From Allomuricauda sp. (GTDB lineage: Bacteria; Bacteroidota; Bacteroidia; Flavobacteriales; Flavobacteriaceae): a stretch of 33,918 nt of DNA. Below, in pieces: positions 7,707-16,381 of the stretch. The notes beneath the pieces were generated by a model. That model saw only the letters and a list, made by a program, of their open reading frames with translations, did no database searches and had not been told where the DNA came from. A program made the position numbers and the translations under genes. Where the stretch lies: positions 1 to 33,918 of the forward strand of contig JANQRD010000214.1 in the NCBI GenBank assembly GCA_028284725.1, written 5' to 3'. How positions within the stretch are numbered: the first letter of the stretch is position 1; each line of letters opens with the position of its first letter.

Positions 7707-10190
7707 ATGCCAAAGAATTTAGTTATTGTTGAGTCCCCAGCAAAGGCCAAGACCATTGAACGATTTTTAGGAAAAGATTATCAGGTTGAATCAAGTTTCG
7801 GACACATTGCCGATCTTCCATCCAAGGAACTCGGAGTTGATGTGGAAAATGATTTCAAACCAAAATATATTGTTGACAAGGAGAAAAAAGCCGTCGTCAA
7901 AAAATTAAAGGACCTAGCCCAAAAGGCGGACATTATTTGGTTGGCCAGTGATGAGGATCGCGAGGGGGAAGCCATTTCATGGCATTTGGCCGAAGCACTG
8001 AAATTGGATAAAAGTCGCACCAAGCGAATCGTTTTTAACTCAATTACCAAATCAGCGATTCAAAAAGCAATAGATAACCCAAGGGAAATCAACTACAATT
8101 TGGTAAACGCCCAGCAGGCAAGAAGGGTTTTGGATCGCTTGGTGGGATATGAACTTTCACCAGTACTGTGGAAAAAAATAAAACCGGGCCTATCAGCAGG
8201 CAGGGTGCAATCCGTGGCAGTACGTTTGATTGTTGAGCGTGAACGGGAAATTGAAAGTTTCAAACCGGAAGCTTCTTTCAGGATACGTGCAGAATTCAAG
8301 ACAATCAATGGAAACGTCTTTTCGGCGAAGCTGAACAAGACCTTCCCAAGTAGGGAGGGGGCAGAAGCATTTCTAAAACAAAATATTGGGGCGGATTTTT
8401 CTGTAGCAAATCTTGATAAAAAACCAGCAAAGAAAACTCCTGCACCACCATTTACAACCTCTACACTTCAACAGGAAGCTTCACGTAAACTATATTTTTC
8501 AGTGAGTAGGACCATGCAGGTTGCACAGCGGTTGTACGAGGCGGGATTGATCACCTACATGAGAACGGACAGCGTAAATCTTTCCAACGAAGCCTTGAAC
8601 GCTGCCAAAGAGGCCATCGTGGAGAACTATGGGGAGTCTTACAGTAAGGTGCGAAACTACACAGGGAAGTCCAAAGGAGCACAAGAGGCACACGAAGCAA
8701 TTCGGCCTACGGACATGAAACGGCAATCACCTTCATTGGAACGAGATCAAGCCAAACTTTACGAGTTGATCTGGAAAAGGACCCTTGCTTCGCAAATGAG
8801 TGATGCTGAATTGGAGCGTACCAATGTCAAGATAAAAGCAAGTACACATAACGAGGAATTCACTGCGAATGGTGAAGTGGTAAAATTTGATGGGTTCCTA
8901 AAAGTATATTTGGAAGGAACCGATGAGGAAGATCGCTCTGAGGAACAAGAAGGGATGTTGCCCGCCATGAATGTTGGGGAAGCCTTGCTTAACAATTTTA
9001 TCACCGCTACAGAACGCTTCTCTAGACCGCCATATCGTTATACCGAAGCCTCCTTGGTAAAAAAGCTTGAAGAGTTGGGTATTGGTCGACCATCTACCTA
9101 TGCCCCGACTATTTCCACAATCCAAAATAGGGGCTATGTGGAAAAGGGAACGGTTGAGGGAATCGAACGCAATTATGTACAGATGGTCTTGGGGGCCGGA
9201 GAGCTCACCTCTAAGAAACTTGCAGAGATGGTAGGGTCTGATAAAGGAAAGTTGGTGCCTACAGATATCGGAATGATTGTCAATGATTTTTTGGTAAACC
9301 ATTTCAATACCATTTTGGATTACAACTTTACCGCTAAGGTGGAGGAGAACTTTGATGAGATTGCCGCTGGTGAAGAAGACTGGCAAAAAATGATGCGGGA
9401 GTTTTATGAGGATTTCCATCCCAATGTGCTCGATGTGGAAGAAAATGCTGAAAGAGCCAGCGGTGAGCGAGTGTTAGGGACTGATCCAAAGTCAGGCCGA
9501 CAGGTTTCGGCCCGATTGGGTCGATTTGGGCCTATGATTCAGATTGGTACAGTGGACGAAGAGGAGAAACCTCTCTTTGCAAGCTTACTGCCCGAACAGT
9601 CCATTGGCACCGTTACCTTTGAGGAAGCCATGGCACTTTTCGAATTGCCAAGAAAGCTTGGCGTATACCAGGGCGAAGAGATTGAAGCGAATGTGGGACG
9701 CTATGGGCCCTATGTGCGATTCGGCAAAAAGTTCGTTTCCCTAAGTAATGGAGACAGTGCGTTCGATGTAAACTTGGACCGAGCCATCGAGCTCATTAAG
9801 GAAAAAGAGAAGGCCGATGCGCCAATAGCGAGTTACGAAGGTAAAGAAGTCACCAAGGGTAAGGGGAGATTTGGGCCATTCATAAAATGGGATGGTATGT
9901 TCATCAATGTGAACAAAAAATACGATTTCGATAATCTTTCCAATAGTGACATCACCGAGCTCATAGAGGCCAAAAAAATAAAGGAGGCTGAAAAACTGGT
10001 TCAGGAATGGCCATCTGAAAAAATTCGGATTGAAAAAGCCCGATGGGGAAGACACAATATTATTAAGGGAAGAATCAAGGTGGAGTTGTCCAAAGATGTG
10101 GATGCGTCCAAAATATCCTTGGAAGAAGCCCAAGCCCTATTGGAAAAGAAAACGCCCAAGAAAAAAACCAAAGCAAAGGCTAAGAAGTAG
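7707..10190 (+). CDS. topA: DNA topoisomerase I
   Basis: A type IA topoisomerase that relaxes negative supercoils by cutting one strand. The 827-residue product begins with the Toprim domain: catalytic Glu9 in VIVESPAKAKTI and the acidic triad in SDEDREGE (about 81-88). The active-site tyrosine is Tyr284 in LITYMRTDS. Instead of cysteine zinc fingers the C terminus has three topoisomerase C-terminal repeats with a GRFGP/GRYGP core (LGRFGPMIQIG, VGRYGPYVRFG, KGRFGPFIKWD), then a Lys-rich tail. The ATG at 7707 is chosen because the 11 codons upstream overlap the -7 promoter box. The stop is one base before the next ATG, so the following arginase-fold gene is probably translationally coupled. 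Confidence 0.97.
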   Translation: MPKNLVIVESPAKAKTIERFLGKDYQVESSFGHIADLPSKELGVDVENDFKPKYIVDKEKKAVVKKLKDLAQKADIIWLASDEDREGEAISWHLAEALKLDKSRTKRIVFNSITKSAIQKAIDNPREINYNLVNAQQARRVLDRLVGYELSPVLWKKIKPGLSAGRVQSVAVRLIVEREREIESFKPEASFRIRAEFKTINGNVFSAKLNKTFPSREGAEAFLKQNIGADFSVANLDKKPAKKTPAPPFTTSTLQQEASRKLYFSVSRTMQVAQRLYEAGLITYMRTDSVNLSNEALNAAKEAIVENYGESYSKVRNYTGKSKGAQEAHEAIRPTDMKRQSPSLERDQAKLYELIWKRTLASQMSDAELERTNVKIKASTHNEEFTANGEVVKFDGFLKVYLEGTDEEDRSEEQEGMLPAMNVGEALLNNFITATERFSRPPYRYTEASLVKKLEELGIGRPSTYAPTISTIQNRGYVEKGTVEGIERNYVQMVLGAGELTSKKLAEMVGSDKGKLVPTDIGMIVNDFLVNHFNTILDYNFTAKVEENFDEIAAGEEDWQKMMREFYEDFHPNVLDVEENAERASGERVLGTDPKSGRQVSARLGRFGPMIQIGTVDEEEKPLFASLLPEQSIGTVTFEEAMALFELPRKLGVYQGEEIEANVGRYGPYVRFGKKFVSLSNGDSAFDVNLDRAIELIKEKEKADAPIASYEGKEVTKGKGRFGPFIKWDGMFINVNKKYDFDNLSNSDITELIEAKKIKEAEKLVQEWPSEKIRIEKARWGRHNIIKGRIKVELSKDVDASKISLEEAQALLEKKTPKKKTKAKAKK

Positions 10191-10191
10191 T

Positions 10192-11349
10192 ATGGCATTC
10201 GATTTTTTGGTCCCGATAAAGGATAAGGTGCTCGCCTATAGCGAGCTGCTTCCTCCCCAGGCCTTAGGTAAAAATATCTTCAAGCATACCAAAAAGAAAG
10301 GACTGCCCGTATTTGCCAATGCCACCGTTGCCATTTTTGGAGTACAGGAATCGCGTAATGCTTTCGAAAAAAAGCCTGAGCAATTGGATCTGGATGAAAT
10401 CCGAATCCAGCTCTACCGCTTAATGACGGGCAACTGGAATTCGACCATTCTCGATATTGGTGATGTGGAAGAGGGAGACACTGTAGAGGATACCTATTTT
10501 GTCGTTAAGGAAATTGTAGCTGGCCTCTTGGAGGAAAACATTATACCTATACTAATAGGTGCCACGCAAGATATCACATTTCCTACCTATCGCGCTTTCG
10601 ACAAGATCAAGAACATGGTCAATCTTGTTTCCATCGACAGTCGTTTCGATTTTGGCGAGGATGAGGAATTGATTTCATCCCATTCCTACATGAGCAAGAT
10701 CATCACGGATAAGCCAAATAATCTTTTCAACTTTTCCAATATTGGGTACCAAAGTTATTTCAATGCCCAGGAGGAATTGGATTTGATGGAGCGTCTTTTC
10801 TTTGATGCGTATCGACTGGGTGACATCGCGGCGAACATTGCGTTGGCTGAACCGGTATTACGAAGTGCACACATAGTAAGTCTGGATCTGCGTGCTATCC
10901 GTGCCGGTGAAATGGGATTGCATAAAAACTTTTCCCCGAACGGATTTACAGGAAGGGAGATATGTGCCATAGCGAGATATGCAGGCATCAGTGACAAGGT
11001 TTCCCTATTCGGCATCTACGAAGGAGAGAATTCTCCCCAAGCCTTTCAAATGATTGCCCAGATCATATGGTACTTTATAGAAGGCATCAGTTTTAGAATA
11101 CAAGAATTCCCCAGTTCCAAAAGCGAGGACTTCACCAAGTTCACTGTGCCCACTGATACCGAAGAACTGGTGTTCTTTAAAAGCCATGTCACGGAAAGAT
11201 GGTGGGTGGAGGTCCCATCAATTTTGCCCGAGCATACTAAAACAAATTCGGTGGCGTTATTACCATGCACCGAACAGGACTATTTGGATGCTTGCAACCA
11301 AAACATTCCCGAAAGGTGGTTCAAGGCCTACAGAAAGGGCTTTAACTGA
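10192..11349 (+). CDS. Arginase/formimidoylglutamase-fold protein with degenerate metal site
   Basis: A 385-residue member of the ureohydrolase (arginase/agmatinase/formimidoylglutamase) fold, commonly labelled formimidoylglutamase. The three metal-binding motifs are recognisable but altered. GGxH appears as GATQD (123-127) without the histidine. DAHxD appears as DSRFD (149-153), with Arg in place of His. SxDxD appears as SLDLR (230-234), with Arg in place of the second Asp. Three of six usual Mn ligands are therefore gone, so it is probably not a working hydrolase; this is inference. The start at 10192 lies one base after the topA stop; the longer reading frame would overlap topA by over 160 bases. 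gldK follows after 121 bases. From memory this gene keeps the position next to gldK in other Flavobacteriaceae, which hints at a retained non-enzymatic role. Confidence 0.85.
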   Translation: MAFDFLVPIKDKVLAYSELLPPQALGKNIFKHTKKKGLPVFANATVAIFGVQESRNAFEKKPEQLDLDEIRIQLYRLMTGNWNSTILDIGDVEEGDTVEDTYFVVKEIVAGLLEENIIPILIGATQDITFPTYRAFDKIKNMVNLVSIDSRFDFGEDEELISSHSYMSKIITDKPNNLFNFSNIGYQSYFNAQEELDLMERLFFDAYRLGDIAANIALAEPVLRSAHIVSLDLRAIRAGEMGLHKNFSPNGFTGREICAIARYAGISDKVSLFGIYEGENSPQAFQMIAQIIWYFIEGISFRIQEFPSSKSEDFTKFTVPTDTEELVFFKSHVTERWWVEVPSILPEHTKTNSVALLPCTEQDYLDACNQNIPERWFKAYRKGFN

Positions 11350-11470
11350 ACAAATTAATTTTAGATATTGAATTGTTTTTACACAATAATTTATTCAAAA
11401 AACAGTTTTGAAGAATAATGAATTTGTGTTACGCAGTTTATATTCTTAAATCGAAAATTTAACCTAAAGT

Positions 11471-12862
11471 ATGAGAAAGCTATTCCTTTCATCAATTGTA
11501 CTTGCTTTTTTGCTTGCAGGATGCGGTTCAAAATCAAGATCAAAAGGTGAACTAGTTGGAGCCAAAGGAAAGAAATGGTATCCAGAGAAACCCTACGGAA
11601 TGGAGCTAATTCCCCGAGGTTCCTTTGTTATGGGTAAAGCTGAGGAGGACCAGGCGAAAGTATTGAACGCCCCCACGAGAACGGTAACCGTGCGTTCCTT
11701 TTATATGGATGATACGGAAATCACCAATAGTGAGTATCGACAGTTCGTGGAGTGGGTAAAAGATTCCATCACACGAACCAAATTGGCCATTTTGGCCGAT
11801 GAACTGGGTATTGGCCCGGAAGATGAAGGTATTGGGGAGTACGCCTTTAAGGATACAGACACTACCAAGATATCAGTATACGAACAATATATGCTCGACA
11901 ATTATGCTGGTTTAGGAGAAACCGGTTATGAGGGAAGGGCGTTGAACAAGGATGTGGATTTAATATGGGACACCTCCGAGTATCCCGATGAGTACTATGC
12001 CGAGATAATGGATTCATTGTACATTCCAGAAGAGGAAACCTACAATGGATTACGATCCATAGATGTCACCCAATTGAAATACAAATACAGTTGGATGGAC
12101 ATTGAAGCGGCTGCAAGGGCCAAGAAAGGCCGAAGAAAAGACTTCATTAAGCAAGAGGAGCTGGAAATCTATCCCGATACAACAGTGTGGATAAAAGATT
12201 TTGAGTACTCCTATAACGAACCCATGCACAATGATTATTTTTGGCACGATGCTTACAGCGACTACCCCGTTGTTGGGGTAAACTGGATGCAGGCCAAGGC
12301 ATTTTGCAACTGGAGAACGAAGTTTAAGAATGATGATCAAAAAAGTCGTGGAAAACAATTTGTGAATCAGTTTAGATTGCCTACCGAAGCTGAGTGGGAG
12401 TATGCCGCTCGTGGAGGTATCGAAGGGGGTACCTACCCTTGGGGTGGACCTTATGTGATCAGTGATACGGGTTGTTTTATGGCAAACTTTAAGCCACAAC
12501 GTGGAGATTATGCTGCGGATGCTGCTCTGTACACCGTAGAGGCGAAGTCGTACGAACCTAACGAATTCAACCTTTACAATATGGCAGGCAACGTCGCAGA
12601 ATGGACAAGTTCCAGTTTCGACCAAGGGGCTTACGAGTATTTGTCGACCATGAACCCGAACATTGGGTCAGGTCAGAACCAAAGAAAAGTGATCCGGGGA
12701 GGGTCTTGGAAAGATGTCGCGTACTTCCTTCAGGTGAGTACCAGGGATTATGAGTACCAGGATTCCGCCAGAAGTTATATCGGATTCCGAACCGTTCAGG
12801 ATTATATGGGCGAGGAGGATTCCACCAACGGAAGAAGAAACGGATTACCATCAGGAAGATAA
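11471..12862 (+). CDS. gldK: Gliding motility / type IX secretion lipoprotein GldK
   Basis: Outer-membrane lipoprotein of the type IX secretion system; with GldN it forms the periplasmic ring that couples the GldLM motor to the translocon. The 463-residue product has a lipoprotein signal (MRKLFLSSIVLAFLLAGC) and a SUMF1-type fold: MELIPRGSFVMG, DTEITNSEYRQFVEW, RLPTEAEWEYAARGG, NMAGNVAEWTSS, IRGGSW and IGFRTVQ. As in other GldK proteins the formylglycine-enzyme cysteines are absent. A long acidic insertion (about residues 100-200) interrupts the domain. It leads the gldKLMN cluster, with 76 bases to gldL. The 121-base gap upstream is AT-rich and may hold the cluster's own promoter, but no perfect TAnnTTTG box is present. 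Confidence 0.97.
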   Translation: MRKLFLSSIVLAFLLAGCGSKSRSKGELVGAKGKKWYPEKPYGMELIPRGSFVMGKAEEDQAKVLNAPTRTVTVRSFYMDDTEITNSEYRQFVEWVKDSITRTKLAILADELGIGPEDEGIGEYAFKDTDTTKISVYEQYMLDNYAGLGETGYEGRALNKDVDLIWDTSEYPDEYYAEIMDSLYIPEEETYNGLRSIDVTQLKYKYSWMDIEAAARAKKGRRKDFIKQEELEIYPDTTVWIKDFEYSYNEPMHNDYFWHDAYSDYPVVGVNWMQAKAFCNWRTKFKNDDQKSRGKQFVNQFRLPTEAEWEYAARGGIEGGTYPWGGPYVISDTGCFMANFKPQRGDYAADAALYTVEAKSYEPNEFNLYNMAGNVAEWTSSSFDQGAYEYLSTMNPNIGSGQNQRKVIRGGSWKDVAYFLQVSTRDYEYQDSARSYIGFRTVQDYMGEEDSTNGRRNGLPSGR

Positions 12863-12938
12863 ATAAGAAGAGAACAGTATATATAAACCGGTAAAGTAAC
12901 CAAATACTTATTTATATAACTTAATTAAAACTAGAATT

Positions 12939-13583
12939 ATGGCACAGTCAAAATCAACAAAAAAGCTGTTTAACATGGCCTACGGGCTTGGAGCATCGGT
13001 AGTAATTATTGGTGCGTTATTTAAGATTCTTCACTGGGAGTTTGGTCCCCTTACAGGTGGATTGCTTCTTGCTGTGGGTCTTATTACCGAAGCATTGATC
13101 TTCGCTATCAGTGCATTTGAACCAGTTGACGACGAATACGATTGGTCTTTGGTTTACCCAGAATTGAATGGTCAAGCCAAAGGAAAGAATGACGCTAAGC
13201 AAGCCAAGGAAGCTGAAGGCATTCTTGGTAGAAAATTGGATGAACTTCTTAAGGAAGCCAATATCGATTCTGAATTGTTCTCAAGCTTGGGCGAAAGCAT
13301 CAAGAGTTTTGAGGGAGCTGCCAAGAATATGGCACCTACTACAGATGCTATCCAACACACTAAGAAGTACTCTGAAGAGTTGTCTCACGCTGCCGCTCAA
13401 ATGGAGTCTTTGAACAGCTTGTACAAAGTACAATTGGAAAGCGCTAGCCGTCAAGCTTCCATCAACGAGGAAGTGGTACAAAATGCCGGTGCATTGAAAG
13501 AGCAAATGGAATCTTTGGCAACTAACCTTTCTTCTTTGAACGGAGTTTACGGTGGTATGCTATCTGCCATGAGCAAAAACTAA
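12939..13583 (+). CDS. gldL: Gliding motility / type IX secretion motor protein GldL
   Basis: Inner-membrane stator-like component of the proton-driven GldLM motor. The 214-residue product has two transmembrane helices (about 14-31 and 38-60) and a cytoplasmic coiled-coil-rich C terminus. The charged or polar membrane residues known to matter in Flavobacterium johnsoniae GldL are all present with a two-residue offset: Tyr15, Lys29, His32 and Glu51 (in VGLITEALIF). This indicates a working proton path. It lies between gldK and gldM with short gaps, which fits a single operon. Confidence 0.97.
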   Translation: MAQSKSTKKLFNMAYGLGASVVIIGALFKILHWEFGPLTGGLLLAVGLITEALIFAISAFEPVDDEYDWSLVYPELNGQAKGKNDAKQAKEAEGILGRKLDELLKEANIDSELFSSLGESIKSFEGAAKNMAPTTDAIQHTKKYSEELSHAAAQMESLNSLYKVQLESASRQASINEEVVQNAGALKEQMESLATNLSSLNGVYGGMLSAMSKN

Positions 13584-13646
13584 TTAGGGTTTTGATTGAT
13601 ATACCAAACCCAAATCAAATTAATTATTAATTCTAATTAGAAAAAC

Positions 13647-15218
13647 ATGGCATCAGGAAAACAATCCCCACGTCAGAAGATGATCAACTTGATGTATTTG
13701 ATCTTCATCGCGATGTTGGCGTTAAATATGAGTAAGGAGGTCCTGGCCGCATTCGGATTGATGAATGCAAAGCTGGAAACTTCCAATAAAAAAGCCGAAG
13801 CGAACAACCTGGCCTATTTTGAAGGTTTGGAGACCAAAGCTTCAGAAGACAAGATCAAGTATGGTCCTTTGTTTGAAAAGGCGCAGACAGTACAAAAACT
13901 TTCCTTGGAGTACTATGAGTACTTGGACGAATTGAAAAAGGGAATGTTGGCCGATCAGGAAGATCCAAACAACTATGTTGTGATGGATAAGTCCGATTAC
14001 TTGGACAACCACTTTTTCCAGGGCGATAATCTAAAGCCTGATGGTAAAAAGTTCCTGAATAACTTGACCAATTACAGGGAACAGATTTTGGCTGCACTGC
14101 CTGAAAATATGTCCGAGATCAAAGGATCTGTACAGACTCGATTTGAGACTGGAGATAAGGATGGTAAAGTTACCCGACTTAGGGACAAGGTAAAAGTAGA
14201 CTGGATGAACTACCACTTTGAAGGATATCCTTTGGTAGCTTCCTTGACCAAGATCACCCAATTGCAAGCGGATATTATGTCCACTGAGCAAGAAGTGTTG
14301 AAAGGGCTATTGGAAGGTAATTTGACCGAAGCAGTTTCCTTGAAGAACTTTGCTACTTCCCTTTCTGCTTCCAAATCTGCGTTCTACACAGGTGAGAAGT
14401 ATGATGGTAAGATTATCATCAGTAAGACCGATAATTCTTCGAAGCCGGTTAGGGCTGAGTTGAAATTGGATGGCAGAAACCTTTCCGAAGGAAAAGATTA
14501 CCTTTTGGAAGAAGGTGGAATCAAAATGTTGATCAGTGCTGGCGCTGCAGGCGACCACACTATTGAAGGTACGATGTTCTTTATGCAGGATGGGGAAGAA
14601 ATTCCAGTTCCTGTAAACAACACTTTTGCTACGATTACTAAGCCAAATGCTGCCGTAATCTCTGCAGATAAAATGAATGTTGTGTATCGTGGAGTTTCTA
14701 ACCCAATGACCATTTCCATCCCTGGTATTCCGGATAACAAAGTAAGAGCTTCTGCTCCTGGACTATCCAAAAGAAGTGGTAGCAACTACGTAATGAATCC
14801 AGGTACCGGTAGAACGGTTACAATTACTGCTTCAGGTACATTGCCTGATGGTAAGCCTATCTCTACCAGGTCCGAGTTCCGTATCAAGGATATTCCAAGA
14901 CCAGGTGGTACCGTACGTGGTGAGGCCGGTAGCGTTAAAATGCCGAGAAGAAACCTTGAGATTTCTACGGTTGGCGCTATGTTGGAAGACTTCGACTTTG
15001 ATTTGAACCTTGCCGTAGGCGGATTTAAGTTCAAAGTCCCTGGTCAACCTACCATCGTGGTAAAAGGAAACAAATTGAATGCACAGGCCAAGTCTGCTTT
15101 GAAAAGAGCTAGAAGAGGCGATGCGGTGCAAGTATTCGATATTCAAGCTTATATCACAAACAACAGAACATACAAGTTGAAAAAAGTTTCCCCTGTTGTT
15201 ATTGAGCTTACAAACTAA
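13647..15218 (+). CDS. gldM: Gliding motility / type IX secretion motor protein GldM
   Basis: The rotor-like partner of GldL: one N-terminal transmembrane helix inside the GldL pentamer and a long dimeric periplasmic shaft reaching the GldKN ring. The 523-residue product has the helix at about 14-33 (NLMYLIFIAMLALNMSK), preceded by Arg9, the position of the functionally important Arg9 in F. johnsoniae GldM. The periplasmic part shows the expected helical first domain followed by beta-rich domains (for example GVSNPMTISIPGI and the Gly/Pro-rich segments near 400-430). Its length matches the family. gldN starts 18 bases downstream. Confidence 0.97.
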   Translation: MASGKQSPRQKMINLMYLIFIAMLALNMSKEVLAAFGLMNAKLETSNKKAEANNLAYFEGLETKASEDKIKYGPLFEKAQTVQKLSLEYYEYLDELKKGMLADQEDPNNYVVMDKSDYLDNHFFQGDNLKPDGKKFLNNLTNYREQILAALPENMSEIKGSVQTRFETGDKDGKVTRLRDKVKVDWMNYHFEGYPLVASLTKITQLQADIMSTEQEVLKGLLEGNLTEAVSLKNFATSLSASKSAFYTGEKYDGKIIISKTDNSSKPVRAELKLDGRNLSEGKDYLLEEGGIKMLISAGAAGDHTIEGTMFFMQDGEEIPVPVNNTFATITKPNAAVISADKMNVVYRGVSNPMTISIPGIPDNKVRASAPGLSKRSGSNYVMNPGTGRTVTITASGTLPDGKPISTRSEFRIKDIPRPGGTVRGEAGSVKMPRRNLEISTVGAMLEDFDFDLNLAVGGFKFKVPGQPTIVVKGNKLNAQAKSALKRARRGDAVQVFDIQAYITNNRTYKLKKVSPVVIELTN

Positions 15219-15236
15219 TAAAGTATAGAAGTAATC

Positions 15237-16139
15237 ATGAATTGGAAAAATGCATTTTTAATTGGAGCTGTAAGTCTACTCCCATTATCGGCCCTGGCAC
15301 AGGCAAACATTTTGAATGCCAAGCTGCCTGATGATATCGGGAAGAAGACCGAAGCTCAAATAGAGCAGGACAATGACGCTCCCCTGAAGTACGGTTATGT
15401 GGATGATAGGGATATCCTTTGGTCCAAGACCGTTTGGGAAATCATTGACCTGGATGAGCGTGTTAATTTCCCATTGTACTACCCCACCGACACCATTGGT
15501 ATCGGAGCGGACAGAAGGTCACTGTACCATGTATTGATGAAGAACATCAAAAATGGGAACCTGACCGAGGTGTACACGGACTCATATTTCACTGAAAAGC
15601 GAAAGTTTGAGGATTTGACTGCTACATTGAGCAAAGTCGATACCACCGACCTTGGATACGAGCAATTGAACGCTGGTGAGCAAATTTCTGCGGAGTTTAT
15701 CAACCAAAGGGATTTGTCGGCCGCCGATATTGAAGAGTATCGCATTAAGGGAATCTGGTATTTTGATAAGCGTCAGGGAGAATTGAAGTACCGCCTTTTG
15801 GGTATTGCTCCTGTTGCTCCCGACGTAAACTTTATAGATGATGAATCTGTTGACCCAGGTGAGAACAAGGTAGAATTGTTCTGGGTGTGGTATCCTGCCG
15901 CAAGACAGATTTTGCACGATGCCAAAGTCTATAACCAACGTAATTCGGCAAGACCAATCTCTTTCGACATGCTATTGAACGCAAGACGTTTCAATGGTGT
16001 CATCTACAAGGAGGACAACGTCCACGGAGATCGTGAGATTGACGATTACATTTTTGACAATGCCCTGTTCCAGTTGTTGGAGGCCAAACGAATCAAAGAG
16101 GTTATCCGCGACAGGGAACAAGATATGTGGTCCTATTAG
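15237..16139 (+). CDS. gldN: Gliding motility / type IX secretion ring protein GldN
   Basis: A periplasmic ring protein that binds GldK and is required for type IX secretion and gliding. The 300-residue product has a Sec signal (MNWKNAFLIGAVSLLPLSALAQ) and the conserved GldN features YGYVDDRDILWSKTVWEIIDLDER, FPLYYP, the central WYFDKRQGELKYRLLGIAP and WVWYPAARQILH. It is the last gene of the cluster; a terminator follows 36 bases after the stop. There is only one gldN-like copy here. Confidence 0.96.
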   Translation: MNWKNAFLIGAVSLLPLSALAQANILNAKLPDDIGKKTEAQIEQDNDAPLKYGYVDDRDILWSKTVWEIIDLDERVNFPLYYPTDTIGIGADRRSLYHVLMKNIKNGNLTEVYTDSYFTEKRKFEDLTATLSKVDTTDLGYEQLNAGEQISAEFINQRDLSAADIEEYRIKGIWYFDKRQGELKYRLLGIAPVAPDVNFIDDESVDPGENKVELFWVWYPAARQILHDAKVYNQRNSARPISFDMLLNARRFNGVIYKEDNVHGDREIDDYIFDNALFQLLEAKRIKEVIRDREQDMWSY

Positions 16140-16174
16140 TCCCTAGTTTTAAATTTCCAATTCAATACATACAG

Positions 16175-16201
16175 ACGCCGCACTTTTGTGCGTCGTTTTT
16201 T
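16175..16201 (+). terminator. Intrinsic terminator of the gld cluster
   Basis: ACGCCGCAC pairs with GTGCGTCGT (one mismatch) around a TTTT loop and runs into a T tract, shortly after the gldN stop. Confidence 0.8.
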
Positions 16202-16231
16202 ATTGGCTATATTAATTGTGGTTACTTAGAT

Positions 16232-16284
16232 GTCATTTCGAGCGCCCGCCCGGATGACACGTTCGGACGGGCAGTCGAGAAATC
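16232..16284. repeat. Palindromic GTCATTTCGAG repeat with a second palindrome inserted in its loop
   Basis: The outer arms (GTCATTTCGAGCG at 16232-16244 and CAGTCGAGAAATC at 16272-16284) together make the 26-bp repeat type that is common in Flavobacteriaceae. A 27-base segment (16245-16271) sits exactly at its centre and is itself an inverted repeat (CCCGCCCG ... CGGACGGG), giving a hairpin on a hairpin. Confidence 0.7.
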
Positions 16285-16325
16285 AAAAAAGAAGCTGCTG
16301 CCCTATTTTTTAAAGAAGTTTATTT

Positions 16326-16352
16326 GTCATACTGAGCCTGTCGAAGTATGAC
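16326..16352. repeat. Palindromic GTCATnCTGAGC repeat, copy 1
   Basis: GTCATACT and AGTATGAC form an 8-bp stem around the core GAGCCTGTCGA. A near-identical copy lies at 26752-26778. Confidence 0.75.
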
Positions 16353-16369
16353 TTACCTCATTAGATTCC

Positions 16370-16377
16370 TATTTTTG
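16370..16377 (+). promoter_or_regulatory. -7 box upstream of the FAD oxidoreductase gene
   Basis: TATTTTTG matches TAnnTTTG and ends only four bases before the ATG at 16382, so the transcript would be leaderless or nearly so. No TTG stands at the -33 spacing; the palindromic repeat at 16326-16352 occupies that side. Confidence 0.3.
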
Positions 16378-16381
16378 CAAC

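Noticed and set aside
8898-9419. Long open frame (173 codons) on the minus strand inside topA
   Set aside because: It lies wholly opposite a well-conserved enzyme gene, has no recognisable domain, and mirrors the codon bias of topA.
10030-10191. Upstream extension of the arginase-fold gene
   Set aside because: The extra 54 codons are topA sequence read in another frame; the ATG at 10192 matches the family start.
12050-12625. 191-codon minus-strand frame inside gldK
   Set aside because: Antisense shadow of a conserved gene; the amino-acid pattern matches no family.
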